Shown here piece after piece: positions 33,490 to 41,317 of a stretch of 64,000 nucleotides of DNA. The position numbers and the translations under genes are program-made. Origin of the DNA: VRUE01 sp963774405 (GTDB taxonomy: Bacteria; Actinomycetota; Thermoleophilia; Solirubrobacterales; 70-9); NCBI GenBank assembly GCA_963774405.1, contig CAVZEV010000004.1:1-64000 (forward strand), written 5' to 3'. Numbering within the stretch: the first letter of the stretch is position 1; each line of letters opens with the position of its first letter. The notes under the pieces were generated by a model. It was given only the letters and a program-made list of their open reading frames with translations. It had not been told where the DNA came from and made no database searches.

Positions 33490-34368
33490 CTAGGAGAAGG
33501 CGCGCAGCGGCTCTTGCGGCCCGGAGTAGCCGAGGAACCCCGAGACGCTGAGTCGGTGGCCTCCGCCCGAGCATGGGGTGACCGCGTGCGGCTTGCTCGC
33601 ATTCCCGATTACCAGCGTGCCGGGGTCGATGCTGAGCGTCACGTCGGGCTCCTGCAGTAGTCGGCGGTCCATGGCGTAGGGGGTCTCCACGCTCCTGATC
33701 TCGTCATAGTGGGCCTTGGTCGGGACCTCCCGGCTCCACAGCTCGAGGTCGCCTCCCGCCTCCGTCTGAGTGAGGTATGTGTTAAGGAATAGCTGCGCGC
33801 GGATACGCGAGGTCTCCTCGCACGGCAGATCCCAGTCGGCGCGATCGGTGTGCGGCTCCATTCCGCCTCCAGCGCGGATGAAGCGACAGAGCCCAAAGAA
33901 CGTCTGGTGGCCACCGATGCGAAGCAACGTCGCGCCGGCGGGCCACTCGTTGTCCAGCTCGATTCGGACTCGATCGGCTGGATGAATTAGCGGCGCGATG
34001 GCCGCCCGTAGGTCGCGGTTACGGCCCGGTGCCTTTTCGAAGTACTCGGTGCAGTCGGGAGACAGCTCCTCCCCGAGACAGTTGTAGAGGGGTGTGCCCA
34101 GGATGTTGATGTGGTCGGCTCCGATTCCCGGCGGATAGCCCAACCACAGCTCGGTTGCCGCCAGTAGGCCCTCGGTCAGCGCCGCGCATGCCTCCTGCGA
34201 GTAGTAGTTCTCGATTACCAGCGCCAGCGCCCGGCCCTCTGCGACGGCGCGCACATCATCCGCGAAGAGGGCGGTGCGCTCGAGAACCATCGGGTGATGC
34301 TCGATCGCGTACGGTCCGGGAACGGTCGCGACTCTTGCCGTTTCTTGTTGTTCTAGTACTTGTGGCAT
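33490..34368 (-). CDS. 2-oxoglutarate/Fe(II)-dependent oxygenase
   Basis: A 292-aa enzyme; the ATG at 34368 is placed 6 bases after AGGAG. The Fe(II) facial triad is H173-T-D175 (EPHTDRADW) and H261 (ASKPHAV), with R272 (GGGHRLSVS) to bind 2-oxoglutarate. The intact Asp argues for a hydroxylase rather than a halogenase. The substrate is unknown; the fold resembles prolyl-hydroxylase-like enzymes. It is the first gene of the three-gene operon and divergent from the MGS/SorC gene, sharing a 127-bp promoter region (34369-34495). Confidence 0.8.
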   Translation of the reverse strand: MPQVLEQQETARVATVPGPYAIEHHPMVLERTALFADDVRAVAEGRALALVIENYYSQEACAALTEGLLAATELWLGYPPGIGADHINILGTPLYNCLGEELSPDCTEYFEKAPGRNRDLRAAIAPLIHPADRVRIELDNEWPAGATLLRIGGHQTFFGLCRFIRAGGGMEPHTDRADWDLPCEETSRIRAQLFLNTYLTQTEAGGDLELWSREVPTKAHYDEIRSVETPYAMDRRLLQEPDVTLSIDPGTLVIGNASKPHAVTPCSGGGHRLSVSGFLGYSGPQEPLRAFS

Positions 34369-34495
34369 TTGCTGCTCCTTGTGGGAGTGGTGCATCTGGG
34401 ACACCGGCAGCAAAGCCCCCTTGCGGGGGACAGAGCAAGGACTGTCAGGTGATGTTCGGCGGACATCCCCTGGAACGATCTGAAAGACTCCCCGC

Positions 34496-35920
34496 GTGCC
34501 GCGCAAGGTATATGTCGATACCAAGGTGGATATCGAGCGACTCGCCAAGGAGCTTTCCTCGATTGCTCGCCTCGATTGGCGGGAACCGGACGGATTCCAG
34601 TTTGCCGAGATACCAACGCTCGCAAATCTCCTGCAGCTCGCTCCTGGAAAGGAGAGCGTCGACCGTCTGCGCGAACGGCTGCTGCAGCTGACGAGGGAAG
34701 TAAAGGAGGAGGAGATCCGGACGCGGCCGCGTCACAAACGGTCGTTCGCTGTCGCCTGGACAGCCCTCCTCGCCCTTGACGAAAGCGTGTACGACTCGAC
34801 GGTGACCGAACGCAGGGAATGGCTATTGACCAAATGGCTGACCAAGCGAGGCCACAAGATCAAAAGTGTCGAAGGCTTCAAGCAACACCAAGAGCCCTAT
34901 ATCTACCTGGAGCTAGCTGACCGCCTGGTCGCGTCAGAGCTCAGCACCGATAAGGCGTCCAAGCCCAAACCGACTCCGAAACCGAAACAAAAGCCGAGAG
35001 AATTGTCTCTTCCTCGCGCGACAGCCTGGCCAATACGCGAGCATCAACCAACCCCGGAGCAGGAGGTCGTGATCCTGATCGCTGCGCAGGCGCTGCGAAC
35101 TGGACCAACCAGCGGCCTCGTGAAGCTGGTCCGGGAGTTCGAGCCTTACTGGCGTGCGACCGAAGCCATGATTTACTCGCTTGAAGGCTCCTATAAGGAG
35201 ATCTGGCGCGCAGGCCTGCTCCACGACTACGACCATTTCGCTGCCCTCCCGGCCGGCTTTTACGGCGGGCTTGTCCACGCAACTGAGCTGGTGATAGCGG
35301 CTGCGGAGGCCGACCCAGAGACGAGAACCCATGTCGTTTATCTGATCGATCCCCACGACAGCAGTTCGCTTTATCCCGCTACCGCCTCCCTCAAGCGGGA
35401 GTGCCTTCTTACCCGTACCGCGTTCCTCACCAGCTACCGAGGAGCCGCCCGCTGGTTCAGGCTGGAGTGGGCACGGCGGGTAACTGACGGCAGCGACCCG
35501 GCGGCAAAGGATTTGCTGGTGTCGCCCCCCAAGGCCGGCTTTCCAGAAGGGAGCGAGTTGGAGGACAGAGAAGAAGAGCTCGCACTCGCAGCCCACGATC
35601 GACACAAGCGGGCGATGATGGATTTTGCCGAGCGCCACGTCAAGCTGATTGATCGCTGCTTCCCGAAACGGTGGGCGACTCAGGTTACCGGCCATGTCCT
35701 AAATGGCGGCTCGATCAACGACGAGGAGTACCAAGAGGATGTCCTTGCGGATGTCGGCGACCAGCTGCGGGATGAACTCAAGGAGCTCATCGACGACAAG
35801 TCTTCGGAATGGCGGCAGGCGGAACGCAGCGAGGGGCCCGGTTCCCCCGGCTGGATCCCCCAGGTCACTCGGGGTCGCCAGGGAGGGGTCATCCAGCTCG
35901 CTCGTAGAGTCCCTCAGTGA
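34496..35920 (+). CDS. N-terminal half of a protein with two tandem methylglyoxal-synthase-like domains
   Basis: From a GTG. Residues 1-150 form an unfamiliar helical domain, followed by a Lys/Pro linker (KPKPTPKPKQKP). Residues about 190-322 follow the layout of MgsA (VVILIAAQALRTG, ELVIAAAEADPETRTHVVYL, then a Tyr-Pro-rich loop). A second copy begins at about 361: ELALAAHDRHKRAMMDFAER matches the MgsA opening IALVAHD. This frame stops at 35920, but the second half of domain 2 continues in the frame from about 35889, so a one-base slip splits one gene. The catalytic Asp of MgsA (GGDQQ) is replaced in both copies, suggesting binding rather than catalysis. Confidence 0.65.
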   Translation: MPRKVYVDTKVDIERLAKELSSIARLDWREPDGFQFAEIPTLANLLQLAPGKESVDRLRERLLQLTREVKEEEIRTRPRHKRSFAVAWTALLALDESVYDSTVTERREWLLTKWLTKRGHKIKSVEGFKQHQEPYIYLELADRLVASELSTDKASKPKPTPKPKQKPRELSLPRATAWPIREHQPTPEQEVVILIAAQALRTGPTSGLVKLVREFEPYWRATEAMIYSLEGSYKEIWRAGLLHDYDHFAALPAGFYGGLVHATELVIAAAEADPETRTHVVYLIDPHDSSSLYPATASLKRECLLTRTAFLTSYRGAARWFRLEWARRVTDGSDPAAKDLLVSPPKAGFPEGSELEDREEELALAAHDRHKRAMMDFAERHVKLIDRCFPKRWATQVTGHVLNGGSINDEEYQEDVLADVGDQLRDELKELIDDKSSEWRQAERSEGPGSPGWIPQVTRGRQGGVIQLARRVPQ

Positions 35921-37138
35921 CGAGTGCGACACGGTCCTCTTCTTCCAAGATGCCGAGACTCCCCGCGAGCACGACACGGAGATCCAGGTTCTGGACCGGG
36001 CAGCCCAACTCGCCGACAGCAATTGCCTCCTTCTGCATGACGAGCGGTCGGCGGACAGGTGGGCCGAAAACCTCGAGGTCTGCCTGGGAGAGAGCGGCAG
36101 CTCCGTCGCGACGACGCTTGTCGAGGCCTTCCGCAGGGTCTTTGATGTTGAGCTTGTCCTCGCCCATCCCGATGGGGGACCCCGACGCGGTCGGTTGAAG
36201 TCCCGACAGGGCGCAGATGATTCGGAAGCACTCTGGGCGCGGATAACGACAATGGCAGCGACCCATATCGTGGGCGCCCTCCGCACCGCTGCGGAGGCGC
36301 GGGCCGAGCGGGACGAACCGGTTCGCTTCGGATTCCCTTGGGGAGGAGCGATCCGAGACATCCTCGGCAGAGTCGAGCAGCGTGACGAGGGGCGAGCTTT
36401 CGACAGGCGGGCGCTGGCAGGGGCGTTGGGGCTGCACGAATTCGTCGAGAAGCACAGCGCCGGAGGCCTGAGCCACAACTACGCGGTGTCGAAAGACAAC
36501 TGGCTTCCCATGTCAGGACTGGTGAGGCCTTTTGGCCCCGGTGAGCTGCGCGTGGTGCCGACGGTCGGAGTGATCGGCGCTCGGGACCGATCGCTCGAGT
36601 CGCACTCACTCGCCGATCGGGCCGTGCAGATCCTCGGCGGGGAAGCTGTGCTTTACCCGGAGTCCGCTTTCGCCCTGATCGATGGCGGCCGCGGAGACCC
36701 TTGGGGCGGTGCCCCGGAATCCGATTGGAGCAACCTGGATGTGCTCCTGCTTAGCGCGGCGCCTCTGCAGAAGCGCTCGAAGACAGACCCAACAACCCTG
36801 GCAACGGCGCTGCCAGCGGATCTTGCGAAGGACTACAGCGACTGCGTGGCAGCAGTCGGGACGATCTATCTCGAAGAGCATGACGGCGAGGCTCGCCAGC
36901 GGAAGCACGATGCATATAGGCAGTTGGGAATATCCGTGGAGAGGATCAGGGAGCTAAAGGCCAATCGCGCCGAGGTGATCCTTGTGAACGGCGCCCAAGG
37001 CGGGACCCTCGCAGACGTGCGGCCTGGGCCGCGCTCAAAGCCGGGCTCGCAACCACCTTCATCACCGACATGGCCTTCGCCTGGGGTGTCCTCAAAGAAG
37101 AGGTGGCGGGTCTGAAGCCGCCCGGGCAAAGGCACTAG
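35889..37138 (+). CDS. C-terminal half: rest of MGS-like domain 2 plus SorC-like sugar-phosphate-binding domain
   Basis: Opens in LVESLSDECDTVLFFQD, the second half of the MGS-like fold (compare DVLIFFWDP of MgsA). From about 36120 it reads like the effector domain of SorC/DeoR regulators: VRFGFPWGGAIRDILG, VVPTVGVIG, HSLADRAVQILGGEAVLYP, NLDVLLLSAAPL, DCVAAVGTIYLEE and RQLGISVERIRELKANRAEV. A second slip near 37020 leads to AALKAGLATTFITDMAFAWG, ending at 37136-37138. No DNA-binding HTH is present, so it is a sensor rather than a classical regulator. The start coordinate marks the frame junction. Four bases separate it from the MurD-like gene. Confidence 0.6.
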
Positions 37139-37142
37139 CGCT

Positions 37143-38567
37143 TTGCGTGGCAAGAGGATCCTCGTGCTCGGCCTCGGCCGGAACGGCGGCGGTGTCGGAG
37201 TCGCGCGCTGGGCCGCGCGCAAGGGAGCCGAGGTGGTCGTCACCGACCTTGGCAGCGCCAAGGAGCTACACGCGTCGATTCGATCTCTGGACGGAATCCC
37301 GGTCCGCTTCACCCTGGAAGGGCACGATCCCGCGGACCTCGAATGGGCGGACCTCGTCATCCGCAATCCAGCGGTTCCAGCAGATTCCTGGGTGCTCGAA
37401 CGCGCGCGGGAACTGGGGAAGCCGGTGACGATGGAGATGGCGTTGTTCCTCGACGCAACCGAAGCGACTGTGATCGGTATCACCGGCAGCAAGGGGAAGA
37501 CGACTATCTCCTACGCTGTCGAGCACCTGCTGAAGAGATCATTTCCACGCGTCGAGTTGGTGGGCAACATGGGCATATCGGCCCTTGATTCCCCCCCGCT
37601 CGGACCGAGATCCGTCGCGGTGGCCGAGGTTTCCTCCTTCCAGGCCGAGGGCATGGCGGAACATGGGACCGCCCCCCACGTCTTCGCGATTACCAATCTA
37701 CTTGAGGACCATCTGGACCGCTACGTGAATGTCGATGCTTACCATGAGGCGAAGGGGGCAGTGCTTGACCACCAGAAGGAGGACGACTGGGCGGTCCTTC
37801 CCTCCAGGCGTTTCGACCGCGAGCGGTTGGAGTCGCGCACCCGAGGTCGAGTCGCGTATTTCGAGGCAGCCGGCGAACCCCTTCCGGGTGGGGCACAAGG
37901 AGTCTCCTGCAGCGGCGGGGTTCTGCGCGCGTGTTGGAACGGAAGCGAAGTCGAGTTGGTCCGAGTCAATGCCCTGCCGATGAAGGCAGAGCACTATCTC
38001 AGCAACATCGCCGCAGCTGCTTGCGTAGCGCTCGCGGCCGGTGCCGAGCCCGAGAGTCTGAGAGACCCTCTTCGCTCGCTCCGCCCGTTGAAAGACCGGC
38101 AGGAAATCGTCGCCACGCTGGACGAGGTTCTGTATGTGAACGACACCACGGCGACTATGCCGGCAGCCGCGGCCGCATCGATCCGCAGCTATTCGGGCAG
38201 AGATTTGGTCGTGATCTCCGGCGGGGCTTCCAAGCGGCTGGACCCGACGCCCTTGGCCGTCGCCGCATCAGCGCTAGCGAGGCACGTCGTGCTTCTCGAT
38301 GGCCCCGCGACGGCGGGGATCGAACGAGCCCTGCATCATCAAGGTTTCAGCGCAATCTCCGTCCCGTATGACTCGATGGCATCTGCCGTGATTGCCGCCG
38401 AGTCTCTGGCTAGCCCAGGCAGCGTAGTGCTACTTGCTCCTGGCGCCTCCAGCTTCGGCATGTTCCAAAATGAGTTCGACCGGGGCCGCAAGTTCCGGGA
38501 GGCCGTTCTGGACGGAGAGCGCTCGGCGCCCTCTGATCGCCCTTTAGGTGGCATAGCCCGGTGGTAG
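37143..38567 (+). CDS. MurD-like Mur ligase
   Basis: A 474-aa protein from a TTG 4 bases after the upstream stop. It has the three-domain MurD layout: a Rossmann start ILVLGLGRNGGG; ATP loop GITGSKGKTT (112-121); SSFQ (164-167) and TNLLEDHLDRY (184-194); then NDTTATMP and LLAPGASSFGMFQNEF in the C-terminal domain. Canonical MurD joins D-Glu to UDP-MurNAc-Ala. As an accessory copy inside a mobile element, coupled to a sugar-phosphate-sensing protein, it may ligate an amino acid to another UDP-sugar or acid. It is intact, unlike its neighbour. Confidence 0.85.
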   Translation: MRGKRILVLGLGRNGGGVGVARWAARKGAEVVVTDLGSAKELHASIRSLDGIPVRFTLEGHDPADLEWADLVIRNPAVPADSWVLERARELGKPVTMEMALFLDATEATVIGITGSKGKTTISYAVEHLLKRSFPRVELVGNMGISALDSPPLGPRSVAVAEVSSFQAEGMAEHGTAPHVFAITNLLEDHLDRYVNVDAYHEAKGAVLDHQKEDDWAVLPSRRFDRERLESRTRGRVAYFEAAGEPLPGGAQGVSCSGGVLRACWNGSEVELVRVNALPMKAEHYLSNIAAAACVALAAGAEPESLRDPLRSLRPLKDRQEIVATLDEVLYVNDTTATMPAAAAASIRSYSGRDLVVISGGASKRLDPTPLAVAASALARHVVLLDGPATAGIERALHHQGFSAISVPYDSMASAVIAAESLASPGSVVLLAPGASSFGMFQNEFDRGRKFREAVLDGERSAPSDRPLGGIARW

Positions 38568-38599
38568 GCGGATTCACGGTTACGATCAAGGAGGCCGCA

Positions 38600-38671
38600 A
38601 TGAATATACTTCGTTGGGTCGACCTTGACCGAGCCAAAGCGTCCCGGGAGCTCTACGCGGGAAGTTGCTAG
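38600..38671 (+). CDS. 23-residue small ORF with an ideal ribosome-binding site
   Basis: AAGGAGG lies 5 bases before the ATG; the frame encodes 23 residues beginning MNILRWVDLDRAK and ending AGSC. It sits 32 bp after the MurD-like gene and its stop overlaps the convergent membrane-protein gene by 4 bp. It could be a genuine small peptide of the cluster, or the stump of a gene cut by deletion. No homologue comes to mind. Confidence 0.4.
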   Translation: MNILRWVDLDRAKASRELYAGSC

Positions 38672-39675
38672 AAGGCCCGCGTTTCAGGGTGTTCGAGCAG
38701 AGCGCTGATCGCGACCTGCGGCACCGGCCGGGAGTTCTCCGCGATCCGGTCCTCGCGGCTGTCAGGGATCACCAGGATCGGCTTAGCGCCGAACGGCAGG
38801 TGTTGCTGCTCCAAGCGCCTAGCGGTCGTGCCGGTTTGCTTGGGCTCGACGCGCGCGGCGATCACCAGCCAGTCTCCATCTTCGCCTGACCCACCATCCT
38901 CCATGCCTTCGGAGGCGCCAGCCTTGTAAGCGAGGAAATCCGGCCGATGGGAGCGCAGCTGTTCGAAGTCGAGCAGAAACCAGCCCTTGCGGATCATCCG
39001 CTTGCGCACGTCCCGTTCGAAGACCAGCGTCCCGAGCCGGGTTGAGAACTTCCAGGCGCGGTCGAGATAGCGGCCGAGCTCGGCCTCCGGCAGTTTCTCG
39101 ATTCCGTCTTCGGCGCGGCCCAGCAGGTCGTAGATGACCTGCAGCTCAAGATAGCCAAGCAGTCCCAGGGCGTCGATCTTCTCGACGATCTGGATGTAGT
39201 CGAGCTTCTTCTTGAGGCTGAGGATCGATTGACGTATGAACCGCAGTCGTTCCTGCAGCTTTTCCTGGACTGCGGCGTATTCGCGCAGTGGGCCGCCGCC
39301 AACCGGCCGCCGCTCCGAGGGCGTGACGTCGTCGCGAGGGTTCAGTTCGTCGACCGGCCCCGCCATCTGCGTCTGCAGGTGGTCGAGGCGCTCGGCCGCT
39401 TGTAGGCCGAGCTCGACACCGCCGAACTTGAACGTCGTCACCCGGTCCAGCACCTCCTTGACCGCGGTTGGCGCGACCACGGCGAAGCCGAGCACGATCG
39501 CCAGCAGCAGCCCGAGGGTGAAGCCGTTGATGTTGTCGTTGGTGTTGCCAATCCCGATGACCTGGAGCAGGAGGACGGCGAGGACGACGACCAGCGCCGC
39601 GATCGTCATGCGGTGATTGCGGGCCTGACGGCGCTCACGGTCGTGTGCCTGCTCGTCCCACCATTGCCGCGCCAT
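38668..39675 (-). CDS. Two-helix membrane protein with coiled coil and soluble C-terminal domain
   Basis: A 335-aa protein from the ATG at 39675. Two membrane helices (MTIAALVVVLAVLLLQVIGI; TLGLLLAIVLGFAVVAP) are followed by a coiled coil (about 135-175) and a soluble domain. The latter includes RPDFLAYK and WLVIAARVEPKQ, which faintly suggest a restriction-like fold, though I cannot point to a full active site. It is the last gene before the right end of element B. Role unknown; membrane-anchored effectors of this shape occur in defence islands. Confidence 0.55.
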   Translation of the reverse strand: MARQWWDEQAHDRERRQARNHRMTIAALVVVLAVLLLQVIGIGNTNDNINGFTLGLLLAIVLGFAVVAPTAVKEVLDRVTTFKFGGVELGLQAAERLDHLQTQMAGPVDELNPRDDVTPSERRPVGGGPLREYAAVQEKLQERLRFIRQSILSLKKKLDYIQIVEKIDALGLLGYLELQVIYDLLGRAEDGIEKLPEAELGRYLDRAWKFSTRLGTLVFERDVRKRMIRKGWFLLDFEQLRSHRPDFLAYKAGASEGMEDGGSGEDGDWLVIAARVEPKQTGTTARRLEQQHLPFGAKPILVIPDSREDRIAENSRPVPQVAISALLEHPETRAF

Positions 39676-39795
39676 GCCTCGAACGTAACACCAGACGACA
39701 CACCAGTCGGATACGGCGCGGTTCGCGACTGCGCTAGGTGCTCGCTGCTCACCTCCAGCCCGTCGTTGTAGAAGGGGCGCGGCGCGAGGCTTCCC

Positions 39796-39815
39796 TGGGG
39801 CAAGAAATGGGGCAA
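39796..39815. repeat. TGGGGCAA direct-repeat pair (arm-type site at right end of element B)
   Basis: Copies at 39796-39803 and 39808-39815, with a 12-bp period. The first base is exactly 114 bp upstream of core copy 2, matching the spacing at the other site. Confidence 0.75.
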
Positions 39816-39909
39816 GAAGCCCCACAGATCCCAGCCGATCCCAGCCGAACTCGATTCCGCGAAAACCGCTTGAAACCGTGCTCCACGTGGTCCAGAAGGA
39901 CTGCGGGTT

Positions 39910-39937
39910 CGGGCTCATAACCCGAAGGTCGCGGGTT
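39910..39937 (+). repeat. att core, copy 2 (28-bp direct repeat)
   Basis: Identical to 19173-19200. The downstream side differs: the T-arm continues as a mutated stem and no P'-type arm repeat follows, as expected at the outer (chromosomal) side of an attR. The sequence past the core, TCGCGGGACC then a T-run, may be the displaced 3' end of the original tRNA-Met. Confidence 0.78.
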
Positions 39938-40130
39938 TTGATTCCGCTCGCGGGACCTTTTGTTCTTGGCTCGACGCACCATGCGTCGATCTCGACCGAT
40001 GGGACCCGTGCCTGGCTCTTCGGCACCAACACCCGCCTCGATGACGAGGCGCCGATCGACGTCCTGGGCCGCGCGCCGCCGCCAGGCAGCTTGTTAGCTC
40101 CGAGGGGTGAGCGGGGGAGAGCGTTTCAGC

Positions 40131-40156
40131 TTTCAATTATCACTTGATATTTGAAA
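40131..40156. promoter_or_regulatory. Dyad operator upstream of a toxin-antitoxin pair
   Basis: TTTCAA-N-TATCA-NN-TGATA-N-TTGAAA: a 26-bp, AT-rich, nearly perfect dyad in otherwise very GC-rich DNA, 25 bp before the antitoxin ATG at 40181. This is the expected place and form for an autorepressing antitoxin-toxin binding site. Confidence 0.7.
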
Positions 40157-40180
40157 GCACTGCCGGTAGCCTCCTTCTCG

Positions 40181-40636
40181 ATGAACGCAACTAAAGAGCT
40201 CGACAGCGCAGAGCGGTTCGCCCGCGAGGTTGACGAGATCGAGGAGATCGAGACTTCGCTTCCGTCCGATGCGCCGGCCCGCCGGCGCCTGCAGCAGGTG
40301 CGTTGGCGGCTCCTCGAAGGGGCGCCGTCGGTGAGGCTTTCGGTCGCGGCGGAAATGCTCGAGCTTTCGGTCCCGACGATCCGCGCCTGGATCTCGCGCG
40401 GCATCCTCGAGGAGCTCCCCAACTCTTCGCCTCGGCGGGTGACGCTCCGTAGCCTCAGCGAGGTCCGTCGGGCACTGCGGGATCTGCGTGCGCTCGGTCA
40501 GGATCGCAATCTGCTCGAAGCCGTCTTGGCGCGGATCGAAGACGAGCGCGAGCTGGCCGACCCCGAGCTGCGTCAATCCCTCGAAGAGATGCGCCACGGC
40601 GAACTGGTCGACGTCACGCCATCACGCCAGGCGTGA
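40181..40636 (+). CDS. Antitoxin-like HTH protein
   Basis: A 151-aa acidic protein. LSVAAEMLELSVPTIRAWIS is a helix-turn-helix; the N-terminus is rich in Glu. An earlier in-frame start at 40151 is rejected because it lies inside the dyad operator. Its stop overlaps the GTG of the toxin-like gene (GTGA), a normal toxin-antitoxin arrangement. It probably represses its own operon by binding the dyad. Confidence 0.7.
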   Translation: MNATKELDSAERFAREVDEIEEIETSLPSDAPARRRLQQVRWRLLEGAPSVRLSVAAEMLELSVPTIRAWISRGILEELPNSSPRRVTLRSLSEVRRALRDLRALGQDRNLLEAVLARIEDERELADPELRQSLEEMRHGELVDVTPSRQA

Positions 40637-40860
40637 GCTTTCGCGTAAGCGCCACTCCCACCGCGAAGCGCCAAGCGGATGCGCTTCGTGGGAAAGCGGC
40701 CAAGGCATACGAGGACGCGCTGCTGCGCCTCGAGGCCGAGGGTTGCGCTGCCGCTGACTACCGCCTCACCGGAGAGGTCGTCGATCGCATCTGCTCGGCG
40801 CACCTGTATGGGAGCTACCGGGCGCTGATCTGCTTCCCCGACGAGGAAAGCGTTGCCGGC
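40633..40860 (+). pseudogene. RelE/HigB-like toxin, truncated by an IS481-type remnant
   Basis: A GTG start coupled to the antitoxin gene gives SFRVSATPTAKRQADAL...YRLTGEVVDRICSAHLYGSYRALICFPDE, similar to RelE/HigB-fold mRNA interferases. After about residue 73 the sequence changes abruptly into transposase DNA read on the other strand, removing the last strands of the toxin fold. The pair is therefore presumably an antitoxin with a dead toxin. Confidence 0.65.
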
Positions 40861-41200
40861 GCAGGAAGCCGACGCAGGTCTTCGCCTTTTCGTCGCCCAG
40901 GACCTCGACGTAGGCGAGGCGGGTGGCGTCGTCGACGCAGACGTGGACGAACTCCCAGCCGGCACCGCGAGAGCGGGTGCCCCGGCGAGTGCCCCGGACC
41001 CGGTGCCCGGGGCCGTTCTTCCCGATCCGGCCGAGCTTCTTGATGTCGATGTGGATCAGCTCGCCGGGCCTGGAGCGTTCATAGCGGTTGGGCGGCTCGG
41101 GCGGCCCCAGCCGGGAGAGCTTGCCGAGGCCGATGTCGGTGAGGATGCCCGGATGAACAACGTGGTCAGGAACTGCAGCTAGCCGACGGCCGCTGAACTG
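40853..41200 (-). pseudogene. IS481-type transposase fragment
   Basis: The minus strand encodes RPGELIHIDIKKLGRIG, GWEFVHVCVDDATRLAYVEV and KTCVGFLRR, the start of the DDE catalytic domain of IS481 transposases. Neither the N-terminal HTH nor the end of the protein is present. It abuts the truncated toxin at about 40855. Between it and the next gene (41201-41317) I see nothing. Confidence 0.75.
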
Positions 41201-41317
41201 GAAGTCAAGGGGCCGGAGTCTGTCGCCGTGGCGGCATTTAGCCGCGGAGATGGGAACGAACGGCGCGGCGCTCCTCGGCCCGGCCCCTGCTCGGCGCCTC
41301 CTCGACCGAAAGGGTGC

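Larger units (their letters stand above)
39676..40180. other. Right att region of element B and adjoining non-coding DNA
   Basis: 505 bp without a credible gene. It holds the arm repeats (39796-39815), the att core copy 2 (39910-39937) and the toxin-antitoxin operator (40131-40156), each listed separately. About 115 bp upstream of the core is recognisably similar to the sequence upstream of core copy 1. Confidence 0.7.

Noticed and set aside
30251..34368. Halogenation pathway (DUF62 family includes chlorinases and fluorinases; 2OG family includes halogenases)
   Set aside because: The 2OG enzyme keeps the Asp that halogenases lack, and nothing in the DUF62 protein singles it out from the common hydrolases.
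39880..39960. Second tRNA-Met-like segment considered as a functional tRNA gene
   Set aside because: Only the anticodon arm and a mutated T-arm are present; no matching acceptor or D-arm upstream.
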